A DNA stretch of 43,196 nucleotides from Clostridiales bacterium (lineage in GTDB: Bacteria > Bacillota > Clostridia > Lachnospirales > Lachnospiraceae): contig JAAYNW010000074.1 of the NCBI GenBank assembly GCA_012520655.1, positions 1 through 43,196 on the forward strand, given 5' to 3'. The notes under the pieces were generated by a model. It made no database searches and was not told the DNA's origin. It saw nothing but the letters and a program-made list of their open reading frames with translations. Below are positions 17,376-25,838 of the stretch, in pieces. Numbering within the stretch: position 1 is the first letter of the stretch; each line of letters opens with the position of its first letter. The position numbers and the translations under genes were made by a program.

Positions 17376-18395
17376 ATGAAGGAAAAAAGAAAAATGAGGC
17401 CTTATTTGAATTTTATATTGAAATGTATTGCGGTAAGCGGCATTGCACTTATACTTCTGCTTTTGCTGAATTACCGCTATGAGCAGGTAATGGAGGATCC
17501 ATATGCCGATGCACACAAGTTCGACTTTATGGATTCCACCTATAATAATATTCAGATTTGCAATATAGGAAGTTCTCACGGCGAATATGCTTTTTATTAT
17601 GAGGAATTAGCGAAGCAGGACGGCTACGAATGCTTCAACTTCGCCATGGCAAGTCAGACTTATAACTACGACCTTGCCATACTGTCCATGTACCGGGAAC
17701 ATTTTGCCGACAACAGCCTCATGTTCATTCCGGTTTCTTACTTTTCTTTTAACAACGAAGTAATTAACGAAGCAGAGCAGGAATCCTTGAATGCCAAGTA
17801 TTATACCTTCCTGTCTCCAGGGTATATTCCCGATTACAGTCCCTATGTGGATCTGGTAACCCATAGACTGCCTGTACTGTCTGCCGGAGAGGATATCATT
17901 AAGATCTTTCCCTCCTTATCCATAAAAGCATTAGCTGCGGACAACGACGTTCCTGCTTCTGAGGAATTCTATGAAAAAGCTCTGAACCGCTATCAACGGC
18001 ATATGGAAAATAAAGAAGATTATTTCCTGCAGGAACGCATCGATAATCTGTATGATATTTTAAACTTCTGCAAGAATAACGGTATTACTCCCATATTAAT
18101 TACGACACCCTATACTTCTTATTATACCGATATGGTCTCCGGAGAGTTTAAGACGGAGTTTTACAATACTATCAGTACCATCGCAAGCGCCACGCGCACT
18201 CCTTATTATGATTATTCGGAGGATACGCGCTTTTCCGCCCATTTGGAGTATTTTGCCGACGCCGACCATTTGAATACGGAAGGTGCCGTACTCTTCATGG
18301 ATACAATAAAAGAAGAAATCCCCGAATATAGGGAATTTCTTCTGAATAATATACCTATTCATAACGGAGACCCCGGCTGGCAGCCTCCCTATTAA
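17376..18395 (+). CDS. AlgJ/DltD-like SGNH-fold membrane-anchored protein
   Basis: The 339-residue protein has a single N-terminal hydrophobic anchor and an extracytoplasmic SGNH-like domain. The Ser block reads ICNIGSSHGEYAFYYE, and the Asp-His pair is in DADHLNTEGAVLF near the C-terminus. DltD, AlgJ and AlgX have this form and partner MBOAT proteins. It sits nine bases after the MBOAT stop, so the pair is one operon. Its stop codon overlaps that of the convergent aminotransferase gene by four bases. Confidence 0.82.
   Translation: MKEKRKMRPYLNFILKCIAVSGIALILLLLLNYRYEQVMEDPYADAHKFDFMDSTYNNIQICNIGSSHGEYAFYYEELAKQDGYECFNFAMASQTYNYDLAILSMYREHFADNSLMFIPVSYFSFNNEVINEAEQESLNAKYYTFLSPGYIPDYSPYVDLVTHRLPVLSAGEDIIKIFPSLSIKALAADNDVPASEEFYEKALNRYQRHMENKEDYFLQERIDNLYDILNFCKNNGITPILITTPYTSYYTDMVSGEFKTEFYNTISTIASATRTPYYDYSEDTRFSAHLEYFADADHLNTEGAVLFMDTIKEEIPEYREFLLNNIPIHNGDPGWQPPY
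18301..18343 (-). terminator. Candidate terminator of the minus-strand operon, inside the 3' end of an opposing gene
   Basis: Read on the minus strand, AGAAGAAATTCCC (18343-18331), an eight-base loop and GGGATTTCTTCT (18322-18311) form a 12-bp stem with one bulged base. TTTATTGTAT follows. It lies about 50 bases past the aminotransferase stop codon, within coding sequence of the plus-strand SGNH gene. Confidence 0.45.
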
Positions 18396-19489
18396 TATCT
18401 ATATTCATTACATGCATTTATAACCAGCTGAATTTCTTCTTCCGTCATCTCCGGAAACATAGGCAGCGTGATGCAGTGTTCCGCCAAATATTCTGCATTC
18501 GGACAATCGCCTTTTCGATAATTCAAATGTGCATATGCTCTCTGTAGATGGCAGGGCACCGGATAATGCCTGTTGCACTCGATCCCTTTCTCCTCCATAA
18601 AGTGCAGGAACGCTTCCGCATCCGGTACGGTAATAACAAATAAATGGAACACCGGCTCCGTATTGTCCGGATGTGCCTGCATCCTGATCAGAGGATTAAC
18701 TATCTCACGCATATAACGCCATCCGATATCCTGTCTGCGGCAGGTCCACTCCTTCAGATACTTCAGACTGACGCTGAGGACAGCTCCCTGTATTCCCTCC
18801 ATACGCATATTGTAACCTACTACGTCATGATAATATCTTACCTTACACCCCTGATTCTTCAGAATATTTATATAGTCGATGTAATCTTTGTTATTCGAGG
18901 TCACACTGCCCGCTTCCCCGAAGGCATAGAGGTTCTTACCCGGATAAAAGCTGAAACATCCTATATCCCCAAGGCCCCCCACCATTTTCCCTTCATACCT
19001 GGCATTGTGAGCCTGTGCGCAATCCTCTACTACGTACAAGCCATGCTTATCCGCTATTTCTTTTACTTTTCCGAACTCAAAAGGCTGTCCGTAAAGGTGT
19101 ACACCGATGATTGCCTTCGTTTTTTTTGTAATCTTCTTCTCAATAACTTCCGGATCAATTTCCCATGTATCTTCTGTACAATCTACAAAAACCGGAGTTG
19201 CCCCCGTATAAGTAACCCCCCAGGCGCTGGCAATGTAAGTATTGGCCGGAACGATTACCTCGTCTCCCTCCCCGATGCCTAGAGCGAGCATGGCAAGCTG
19301 AATGGCAGATGTTCCGTTATCCACTCCGGAAGCCGCTTTAACTCCTATGTATTCAGCAAATTCCTTATCGAACCTGTCCGCAAACTTACCGCCCGAGAAA
19401 GCCGTTTCCTCACAGACTTCCTCAATCGCCCTCATATATTCTTCTTTATGGTTTCTGTAATTTCTTCCTAAATCAATTCTTTTTAGCAT
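18392..19489 (-). CDS. DegT/DnrJ/EryC1/StrS-family PLP sugar aminotransferase
   Basis: The 365-residue protein is of full length. The catalytic lysine is Lys185 in CFSFYPGKNLYAFGEAG, and the PLP-contacting Asp is in LYVVEDCAQAH (Asp156). The PGKNL-type motif is typical of 3-keto-sugar aminotransferases such as FdtB/QdtB-like enzymes acting on dTDP-3-keto-6-deoxyhexose. That finer call is inference, since no RmlA/RmlB genes are in the window. It overlaps the upstream GT2 gene by 17 bases. The product would be a nucleotide-linked amino sugar for the surface glycan. Confidence 0.93.
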   Translation of the reverse strand: MLKRIDLGRNYRNHKEEYMRAIEEVCEETAFSGGKFADRFDKEFAEYIGVKAASGVDNGTSAIQLAMLALGIGEGDEVIVPANTYIASAWGVTYTGATPVFVDCTEDTWEIDPEVIEKKITKKTKAIIGVHLYGQPFEFGKVKEIADKHGLYVVEDCAQAHNARYEGKMVGGLGDIGCFSFYPGKNLYAFGEAGSVTSNNKDYIDYINILKNQGCKVRYYHDVVGYNMRMEGIQGAVLSVSLKYLKEWTCRRQDIGWRYMREIVNPLIRMQAHPDNTEPVFHLFVITVPDAEAFLHFMEEKGIECNRHYPVPCHLQRAYAHLNYRKGDCPNAEYLAEHCITLPMFPEMTEEEIQLVINACNEYRY

Positions 19490-20213
19490 CTGCTTTATCC
19501 TCTTCTCTGAATTGCCTATGAAGCCTTCTTATTTGTATCATATAATTCTTTACCGTTTTAATAATCTTTACGGTCGTATTATAATCTTCCTGCCATTCCA
19601 CCGGCATATCCAATATGCGCACTCCCATGCGTTCTGCCCGAAGCAGCATTTCGATTGTATAAAACCACCCGTTCTCATTCCCCGACACTTCCACGAGCTT
19701 GTCCGCTATATTCTTGCGCATAAAAGTAAATCCGCAGACCGCATCGGTAGACTTCATGCCTAATACCGTCTTTAAAAGTACGAGCAACCCCTTGGAGGTA
19801 ACTTTCCGATACCATTTTCTTCCCTGCGTATCCGATTCCCTGCTGAATCTCGTACCATTGATATACTCTATATCCTCTCTGTTCTCAAATATGCGGATAG
19901 CCTCTCCCAAATGTCTGATATTCGTGGATAGATCGATATCCATGTATCCTACAATATCGCTCGTATTCCGCTTGATACCTTCTCTGAAAGCTACGCCAAC
20001 ACCCCGCTCCTCTACTCTGACATAAACCGCTTCCTCATATTCTTTGCACAAATCTTGAGCTATTTGAGGAGTTTCATCCGTAGAGCCATTATCAAGAATC
20101 ATCAACTTATAAGGTATGCTGCAATTCTTACGCAGATACTCAGCTGTTGTTACAATACCCTTTTTCAGCCTGAGTTTCTCATTTAATACCGGAAATAAAA
20201 TTGTAATGTCCAT
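19473..20213 (-). CDS. GT2 glycosyltransferase (dolichyl-phosphate mannosyltransferase-like)
   Basis: The 246-residue protein is a soluble-type GT2 domain starting MDITILFPVLNEKLRL. The nucleotide-binding DNGSTDET follows, and the metal motif is DIDLST (GYMDIDLS). TDAVCGFTFMRK and NENGWFYTIEMLLRAE are typical of the polyprenyl-phosphate glycosyltransferase branch. It lacks the C-terminal membrane segments found on the next GT2 gene. It is in the middle of a tightly packed minus-strand operon, 21 bases after its upstream neighbour. Confidence 0.9.
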   Translation of the reverse strand: MDITILFPVLNEKLRLKKGIVTTAEYLRKNCSIPYKLMILDNGSTDETPQIAQDLCKEYEEAVYVRVEERGVGVAFREGIKRNTSDIVGYMDIDLSTNIRHLGEAIRIFENREDIEYINGTRFSRESDTQGRKWYRKVTSKGLLVLLKTVLGMKSTDAVCGFTFMRKNIADKLVEVSGNENGWFYTIEMLLRAERMGVRILDMPVEWQEDYNTTVKIIKTVKNYMIQIRRLHRQFREEDKADAKKN

Positions 20214-20234
20214 TTTCCGCTCCCATCATAATTC

Positions 20235-21182
20235 TTATCTTCTTGAAATCTTTTCCACATTTTCCACTAAATATCGTTGATGCTTAAATATAAGATTCAA
20301 AAGTACCGACAGATATTTCAAAATAATTGTAAGCAGGGTAAATACACCAAAAAATCCAAATGCCAAAAATCCCATGGTAGACACCCAACCTTCTACCGGC
20401 TTACTCGTGCTGAAGAAGGAGCTGATAATATAAATCACTACACCTACGGAAAAAACCAGGAATGCTCCGCTTATGATAAGCGCTGTTTTCTCCAGTACGT
20501 TTGTAAAATATATAAACGAATCCATTGCAAGACTTGTACGTTCATTCCTATTCGTTTTTCTCCTCCGTCTTCCGTCTCTATGATTGCTCTCATAATATAT
20601 CGTATCTGTTTTCAATCCGCAGTTCATATATACTGCTTTCCTATAAGGAATATATGTATCAAGGGATTTCACCCGGTTAATTGCCCGTCTGGACAAAATA
20701 CGAAAAGTTTCCGGACCGATTTTATTTTTCGACCAACTGGTTAAATTATAGAAGAAATAAAAAACCTTTGATGTCAGTTTGACTCTGTCTCTGCAACTGG
20801 TCGAAACGATGTCATAGCCACTCAACAATTTATCATATGCCCGCACTATAATCTCAGAATCGTAATCGCAATTTATATCGTCAAATTCATATACAAAATC
20901 GCCGATTGCAAGATCCCTTCCCGCGTTCATGGAAGCTTCCAATCCCTGAAAATAGCTCATGTAAACAATATTTATTATATTATTCTCTTCGCAGCCGGCA
21001 AAATGCTCCTTCAGCACTTCCACACTATCATCCGTAGATGCATCGTCCACACAAATAATTTCGTATTTCTCGAAAGTATCCATAAATACCGGCAATACTC
21101 GCTCAAAAAAGTTAACTATATTTGAACCTCCATTATGCAGATACACAACAATGGATATAAATTTACTTTCCTTTTTTTCCAT
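20235..21182 (-). CDS. GT2 glycosyltransferase with two C-terminal membrane segments
   Basis: The 315-residue protein has a GT2 start (ISIVVYLHNGGSNI), ICVDDASTDDS, and an acidic YEFDDINCD where the metal motif is expected. That motif differs from the usual DxD, so activity or donor may be atypical. Two hydrophobic segments near residues 230-290 anchor it, as in GtrB. The ATG overlaps the stop of the upstream flavoprotein gene (TAATG), indicating translational coupling. A basic patch (DGRRRRKTNR) precedes the membrane segments. Confidence 0.86.
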   Translation of the reverse strand: MEKKESKFISIVVYLHNGGSNIVNFFERVLPVFMDTFEKYEIICVDDASTDDSVEVLKEHFAGCEENNIINIVYMSYFQGLEASMNAGRDLAIGDFVYEFDDINCDYDSEIIVRAYDKLLSGYDIVSTSCRDRVKLTSKVFYFFYNLTSWSKNKIGPETFRILSRRAINRVKSLDTYIPYRKAVYMNCGLKTDTIYYESNHRDGRRRRKTNRNERTSLAMDSFIYFTNVLEKTALIISGAFLVFSVGVVIYIISSFFSTSKPVEGWVSTMGFLAFGFFGVFTLLTIILKYLSVLLNLIFKHQRYLVENVEKISRR

Positions 21183-22312
21183 TATAAAAACTCCTCCAGA
21201 TCATACACTGTATTGATTTTTCCTGACAATACACTAATAAAATACGGTTTTTCCGAATCGATCCTGATCCTCGTAGGTCTGGAATCATCCACCTCGGAGG
21301 ATTTTAATATCGGCTTCATGGAAAATAGGGAATTCACATATTCATACCGGTATTCCTCCTTTAAATACTTTTTCACAAGGTGATTCATGTACTGCCAGGC
21401 AGAAGGCGGCTTGTTCGGACACTCATTACAATTCTGCAATTGCCCTGCTCCGCATTCTACACCATTTTGGCAAGCGAAGTCTGGCAGCTTTCCATAACTG
21501 GTTACATGCGGTGTAAAAGTCACCGAGGTCAACGAATGATACCCTGTTTTTCCGAAAGGCATAATGGAGAAAAAAGGCCCATCCATTACCGTTATCCCGA
21601 TATCTTTTAAGTTATCTCCCGCCTCACAGATGATAAGCTCGCATAATTCGTATTTTATATCAAAAAAGTCTCTGTCTTTCTCTTCCTTCTCCATCAATTG
21701 CAGAATCTGGTTGGTAGACGCATAAGACGCATTTAATACGAACTCTGTTTCAAAACATTCATGATTTTTAAGGCTTATTATAAACTTTGCATCAGACTTA
21801 TTAATTTTCTCTATCCTTGCGCCGTATATAACCGTAACATTGTCAAAACCGGACAACTCTTTCAGATAGAAATCCCTTAAGAGCATGGCATCATAAGTAT
21901 ATTCTTCCGTCAAAAATGCTCCGTCACACTGCCCTTGCTTAAAATATTTGGACACCGGCATTTCCTCGCAGCGTATACCTGCAGCTTCGCAAAACCCGGC
22001 AAACTGCTTTGCATTGGTCCACGAATATTGCTCCGATGTGGCATAAATCTGCTGGAAAGAAGAATAAATACAGAAATCAAATTCTTCCGCAAACCGTTTG
22101 AAGTATCCCGCCGATTTTGCCGCGGTAGAAATACTCCTCGGATAATGATATCCCATATGGACTCTGGCTTGATTAATATACGTAGCCCTTTTAAACGGAG
22201 CATCTTCATACTCCAGTACTAAGACGCGCTCTCCCTTTTTGGCACAATACAGAGCGGCGTACATTCCGTACAGCCCTGCCCCTATGATAATCTTATCATA
22301 TGCCTTTTTCAT
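21182..22312 (-). CDS. FAD-dependent oxidoreductase (DAO family)
   Basis: This flavoprotein of about 376 residues starts MKKAYDKIIIGAGLYGMYAAL, a Rossmann motif with GxGxxG, then VLVLEYEDAP and RVHMGYHYPRS, a DAO-family pattern. A cluster of four cysteines (about 315-335: CQNGVECGAGQLQNCNECP) could bind a metal and is unusual for the family. The ATG at 22312 is preferred over an upstream TTG at 22375, which would overlap the preceding gene. AAAGGAG lies about 13 bases before it. It is coupled to the downstream GT2 gene. The substrate is not predictable; oxidation of a nucleotide- or lipid-linked sugar fits the context. Confidence 0.8.
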   Translation of the reverse strand: MKKAYDKIIIGAGLYGMYAALYCAKKGERVLVLEYEDAPFKRATYINQARVHMGYHYPRSISTAAKSAGYFKRFAEEFDFCIYSSFQQIYATSEQYSWTNAKQFAGFCEAAGIRCEEMPVSKYFKQGQCDGAFLTEEYTYDAMLLRDFYLKELSGFDNVTVIYGARIEKINKSDAKFIISLKNHECFETEFVLNASYASTNQILQLMEKEEKDRDFFDIKYELCELIICEAGDNLKDIGITVMDGPFFSIMPFGKTGYHSLTSVTFTPHVTSYGKLPDFACQNGVECGAGQLQNCNECPNKPPSAWQYMNHLVKKYLKEEYRYEYVNSLFSMKPILKSSEVDDSRPTRIRIDSEKPYFISVLSGKINTVYDLEEFL

Positions 22313-22361
22313 TTTTATAAGGATACTCCTTTCAACTTTATCGGTTTGTAGCAATACCTTT

Positions 22362-24401
22362 CTATTCCTTTTCAATCACAATGCCGGATACTACAATGTC
22401 GCTCCCTCCGGTATTCCATAAAGCAAATTCCAAATCTCCGGCATATTCGGTAAGCTCCACTTCACAGGTCACATGATTTTCTCCGATGACAATATTCTGC
22501 GGCTGAAGGTTAACGTCTCCTCCGTTATAATAGCACTTTACCTCCACCTCGTTCAGATTGCTTCCCGTTACCGTGACCTTATATTTTCCTGCTTCCGCAC
22601 TCAGATACGGCCCATATGTATTTCCATAGGGGTGAATGTTCCATGTGCCGTCCACGACCTCACCATTGTTCATATATTGACCATCGGAAAGTTCATAACG
22701 GTATGTAGTAAGAGCCTTTTTATCAAGAGGAACCATATCTCCCAGCGGCTCGCTGCATCCGACAATCAGTCCGTCTATATCATAATAGTTCATCTTATAA
22801 TTCAGGCATTTCTGTGCCTCGTTTCTAAAAAAGATAAAAACAGTGTCCGAAGGAAGCGCGCGCAAAGCTTCATCTCTTGCAATTATCTCCTTATCCCCTA
22901 TGGAACGAGCAAAATAAAAATTGCTTAAAGTCAACCCGTAATCCGACGCATAATCGCCAAAAGAAAACAATAACTTCCTGCTGTTCGCCACATCCGACAC
23001 AAAGCAAATATGTTCTACATCCGTTTCCTGTGCAAGCATGAGCCAATTCTCTGAGGGAAGTAAAGTCTGATAAGTATCTATCTTATTATATACGTTATTC
23101 TTCTGTACAAGCGCTCCTTTTATATCCGCAATCTGTAAAAGCAGGCACAGGGTTAATAGAATTCCCTTCGTGCGCTTATTTATCAGCCTTCCGTCCATAC
23201 ATACTGCACCAAACACTATCAGATATACAACAGGCCATATCAGACGTCCCGTAGCTCTGAATATGCTCCACAGCTTATACACAGAGCCGGGAATCGGTAT
23301 CTCGTACAACACCTTATCATCGTACATTACGATATTGGAAGCCGCCAGAATAACGATAGCCACAACAATAAAGGCATATGCGACTTCTCTAATGTGCTCT
23401 TTTATCCACAAGGATAGCCGTGTCTTTTTCACGGCTATGTTTCCAAGCCATAAGATAAACGCTACTGCAAATAGTACCAGAACTCCAAGGCCCAAATAGC
23501 CAAAGCCCTCGTATTGGCTGTCCGTACAGGGCATATCTTTCAGATATCCCGACCAGCCTTGCGGATTATAGAAGCCGTTCAAGTTAAAGCTGTAATATCC
23601 TACCCCATCGTTACCCGCTTTCATTCCGGAGCCAAAGCCACCCAGGAGAAAAACGACAGCTGCTGCTGTTCCCACGTAAGAAGCGAGAGGTAGCAATACT
23701 TTCCACTTCTTTTCTCCCTTTACCAAGTCGATCAGCAGAAAGCCAAGAAGAATCACGCCGCACATAGGCAGAAAATAGATATGGATGCCGGCACACAAAG
23801 CTCCCAATATGCTCCAGCCAATTACCGCATTGGAGGTTTTCCTGAATATATCGTCATAATATACAATAAACAACAACGCTATCAGACATAAAAATTGTGC
23901 CGCAAGCGAAGTCATCCAATACATTCTGTCGATAAATACAGGGCTTAAAACAAAAAACATACCTCCGATTACAACAGAAAAATCATTCTTTATATATTTC
24001 TTTACGAGAATTGCTCCTACGCCTCCTTGCAGCATAAAGCACAAAAGCCCAAACCATCCGAAATATTGGAATTCCGCCGGAAGAAGAAAACGAAAGACCT
24101 TAAAAAACAAAGCAAAAAAAGGTATGGAATCGGTAAAAATAACCGATGTCATATTCGGGTATGCCAATGTATCTATGAGTCCAAGAGGAAACCTCCATGG
24201 AGCATGACGGAAAAACTTCCATCCTAAATAATGCTGCGTCAAGTCTCCGTCCTCACTGGTTAAGAGCCAGTCCGTATAACAAGGGTTCAAAATATGTATT
24301 CCGTAAATCATCACAAATACTGCCGCTCCCAGCAGGGTGCAAATCCATACCGGCTTATTTTTCAAAAGCATCGTTTTCATGCGTCCAACTAAATTCTTCA
24401 T
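22362..24401 (-). CDS. DUF6311-like polytopic membrane protein (GT-C-like)
   Basis: The 679-residue protein has about 11-12 membrane segments and a C-terminal beta-rich extracytoplasmic domain (about 575-679). The first outer loop, TSEDGDLTQHYLGWKFFR, and the PLGLIDTLAYPNMTSVIF block are characteristic of the DUF6311 group as recalled. The acidic pair in loop 1 matches the catalytic position of GT-C glycosyltransferases. A strong sigma-A-type promoter lies just upstream on the minus strand, so this gene can start the 24401-18392 operon. Confidence 0.85.
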   Translation of the reverse strand: MKNLVGRMKTMLLKNKPVWICTLLGAAVFVMIYGIHILNPCYTDWLLTSEDGDLTQHYLGWKFFRHAPWRFPLGLIDTLAYPNMTSVIFTDSIPFFALFFKVFRFLLPAEFQYFGWFGLLCFMLQGGVGAILVKKYIKNDFSVVIGGMFFVLSPVFIDRMYWMTSLAAQFLCLIALLFIVYYDDIFRKTSNAVIGWSILGALCAGIHIYFLPMCGVILLGFLLIDLVKGEKKWKVLLPLASYVGTAAAVVFLLGGFGSGMKAGNDGVGYYSFNLNGFYNPQGWSGYLKDMPCTDSQYEGFGYLGLGVLVLFAVAFILWLGNIAVKKTRLSLWIKEHIREVAYAFIVVAIVILAASNIVMYDDKVLYEIPIPGSVYKLWSIFRATGRLIWPVVYLIVFGAVCMDGRLINKRTKGILLTLCLLLQIADIKGALVQKNNVYNKIDTYQTLLPSENWLMLAQETDVEHICFVSDVANSRKLLFSFGDYASDYGLTLSNFYFARSIGDKEIIARDEALRALPSDTVFIFFRNEAQKCLNYKMNYYDIDGLIVGCSEPLGDMVPLDKKALTTYRYELSDGQYMNNGEVVDGTWNIHPYGNTYGPYLSAEAGKYKVTVTGSNLNEVEVKCYYNGGDVNLQPQNIVIGENHVTCEVELTEYAGDLEFALWNTGGSDIVVSGIVIEKE

Positions 24402-24442
24402 TAATATAACTACTTTTCCTTCCCTCTTGTTTTTCTTTTACC

Positions 24443-24471
24443 ATATTAATACATCCTACCGTTAAAGTCAA
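24443..24471 (-). promoter_or_regulatory. Sigma-A-type promoter for the 24401-18392 operon
   Basis: On the minus strand TTGACT (24471-24466) and TAATAT (24448-24443) are separated by 17 bases. The predicted start is about 35 bases before the ATG at 24401. It is back-to-back with the plus-strand promoter at 24498. Confidence 0.72.
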
Positions 24472-24497
24472 AAAATTCCATTCATTATTAAACGGAA

Positions 24498-24526
24498 TTG
24501 TCAAACGCAATAAGGTATGTTACAGT
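24498..24526 (+). promoter_or_regulatory. Sigma-A-type promoter for the nested 24555 gene
   Basis: TTGTCA (24498-24503) and TACAGT (24521-24526) are 17 bases apart. The -10 is extended by a TG (TGTTACAGT). Transcription would start about 20 bases before the ATG at 24555, leaving just enough room for the GGAGG site. Confidence 0.6.
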
Positions 24527-24554
24527 TATTTTTATAAATTACCGGAGGTATAAC

Positions 24555-25808
24555 ATGAAAATCAGTACAAGAGTTAAGGATTTTATTCATAAATTTTTAT
24601 TAAAGTGCTATTTATTCCGAAGGGAAGGTTGTATTTTTTCCGCTTTATTTCTGACTTTTCTTTGCTCGGTGCCTTCCTCGCTTCACAATTGGAACAGCAG
24701 TTGGTATGTCATGGACTATTCTCTCGGCTTCGATTCAAGACTTCTTATCGGCTCCCTTTTGCGCTTATTCCATCCGGACTATTTGCCGGCCGAACATGCA
24801 TATACCTTTGTGTTCATCTCCATCCTCGTGCTTTTGCTTCTGCTGTCCTATGTACTCGGATTTGCACTCAGAAAGACAGATAATCAGCCGGCCGGAGCGG
24901 GTCTACTCCTTCTCACTTCGCTTTATCTGCTTAGTCCCGGCTCGCCTGCTTATCTTTGGACCGGTGAAAATATGGGGCGTTTTGATCTATATCTCATTAT
25001 ACTGACTGTTTTTGCCGCTATCCTTTATATCAAAATACCCGACTCGGTCATACGGCTAATCGCATTTACTGTTATCGGACTCACAGCACTTTGCATCCAT
25101 CAGGTATTTATGTTCATTTTCTTTCCGCTACTATTGGCAATGTATGCGGATACCGCCTGGGAAAAGGGAAAAAAATCACACTTTGTCCTAGGCGGTATCT
25201 GTTTGTTTCTTTTATGTATCGCTTTTATTTATTTACAGCTTTTTTCACATTTGAATATTGATTCGCCGGAAAACCTTATTGCCCTATTATCTTCCAGAAC
25301 GGATTTGAACATAAATGAAACTGCCCTTCGTTATGAATACTTCGCTACCATCGACACAGCTTTCCGAGAGCTTATGCTGAATCAGCTTTCAGAACGTATC
25401 CGTTATGGTATAGTGACCGTATTCCTCCTATCGCCTTTGCTCTTCATCTATGGCTATCTATGGCATCATATATTAAGAGCCGGCAGGGGTATAAGATTCA
25501 AATATCTTCTAATATTACTCAGTCAGCTTTCCTTCGTTCCAGCCTTTTTATTGGCCATCGACTGGGGAAGGTGGTTCGGCGCATTTATAACGGTTCAGGC
25601 ATTACAAGTAGTCATTTTAGCAGCAAGAAAAGATGCGGCGGTTCTGGCAGGCCTGGCCAGACTAAGCATCTGTCTTCGCAAACATCCTTATCTCTTTATT
25701 GCAGCCGGCATCTGGATGGCTTCCTTAAGCAAGTTTCAGGCGACTCTCCTGCCCGATGCCCCGGTATTTTTCGGTTCCTTGTATAAGCTCTATCAAACAA
25801 TATTTTAA
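24555..25808 (+). CDS. Polytopic membrane protein of unknown function, encoded opposite to flanking genes
   Basis: The 418-residue protein has about 9-10 hydrophobic segments. GGAGG six bases before ATG 24555 fixes the start; a TTG at 24498 lies within the promoter and was not used. An outer loop MDYSLGFDSRLLIGSLLRLF and the motif WTGENMGRFDLYLII (acidic and aromatic residues in loops) suggest a GT-C or polysaccharide-related membrane protein, but no family is recognised. It is flanked by minus-strand genes on both sides, has its own promoter, and is convergent with the next gene only 19 bases away. Confidence 0.75.
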   Translation: MKISTRVKDFIHKFLLKCYLFRREGCIFSALFLTFLCSVPSSLHNWNSSWYVMDYSLGFDSRLLIGSLLRLFHPDYLPAEHAYTFVFISILVLLLLLSYVLGFALRKTDNQPAGAGLLLLTSLYLLSPGSPAYLWTGENMGRFDLYLIILTVFAAILYIKIPDSVIRLIAFTVIGLTALCIHQVFMFIFFPLLLAMYADTAWEKGKKSHFVLGGICLFLLCIAFIYLQLFSHLNIDSPENLIALLSSRTDLNINETALRYEYFATIDTAFRELMLNQLSERIRYGIVTVFLLSPLLFIYGYLWHHILRAGRGIRFKYLLILLSQLSFVPAFLLAIDWGRWFGAFITVQALQVVILAARKDAAVLAGLARLSICLRKHPYLFIAAGIWMASLSKFQATLLPDAPVFFGSLYKLYQTIF

Positions 25809-25838
25809 CGACACACCCATTGGGCAATCACTGTGTCG
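25809..25838. terminator. Possible shared hairpin between convergent genes
   Basis: CGACACA (25809-25815) and TGTGTCG (25832-25838) form a seven-base stem spanning the 19-base gap and the last codons of the minus-strand gene. There is no clear U-tract in either direction, so this is a weak terminator candidate. Confidence 0.35.

Noticed and set aside
22313-22375. TTG start for the DAO-family protein
   Set aside because: It overlaps the upstream gene end and adds residues before the Rossmann motif, which normally begins at the N-terminus.
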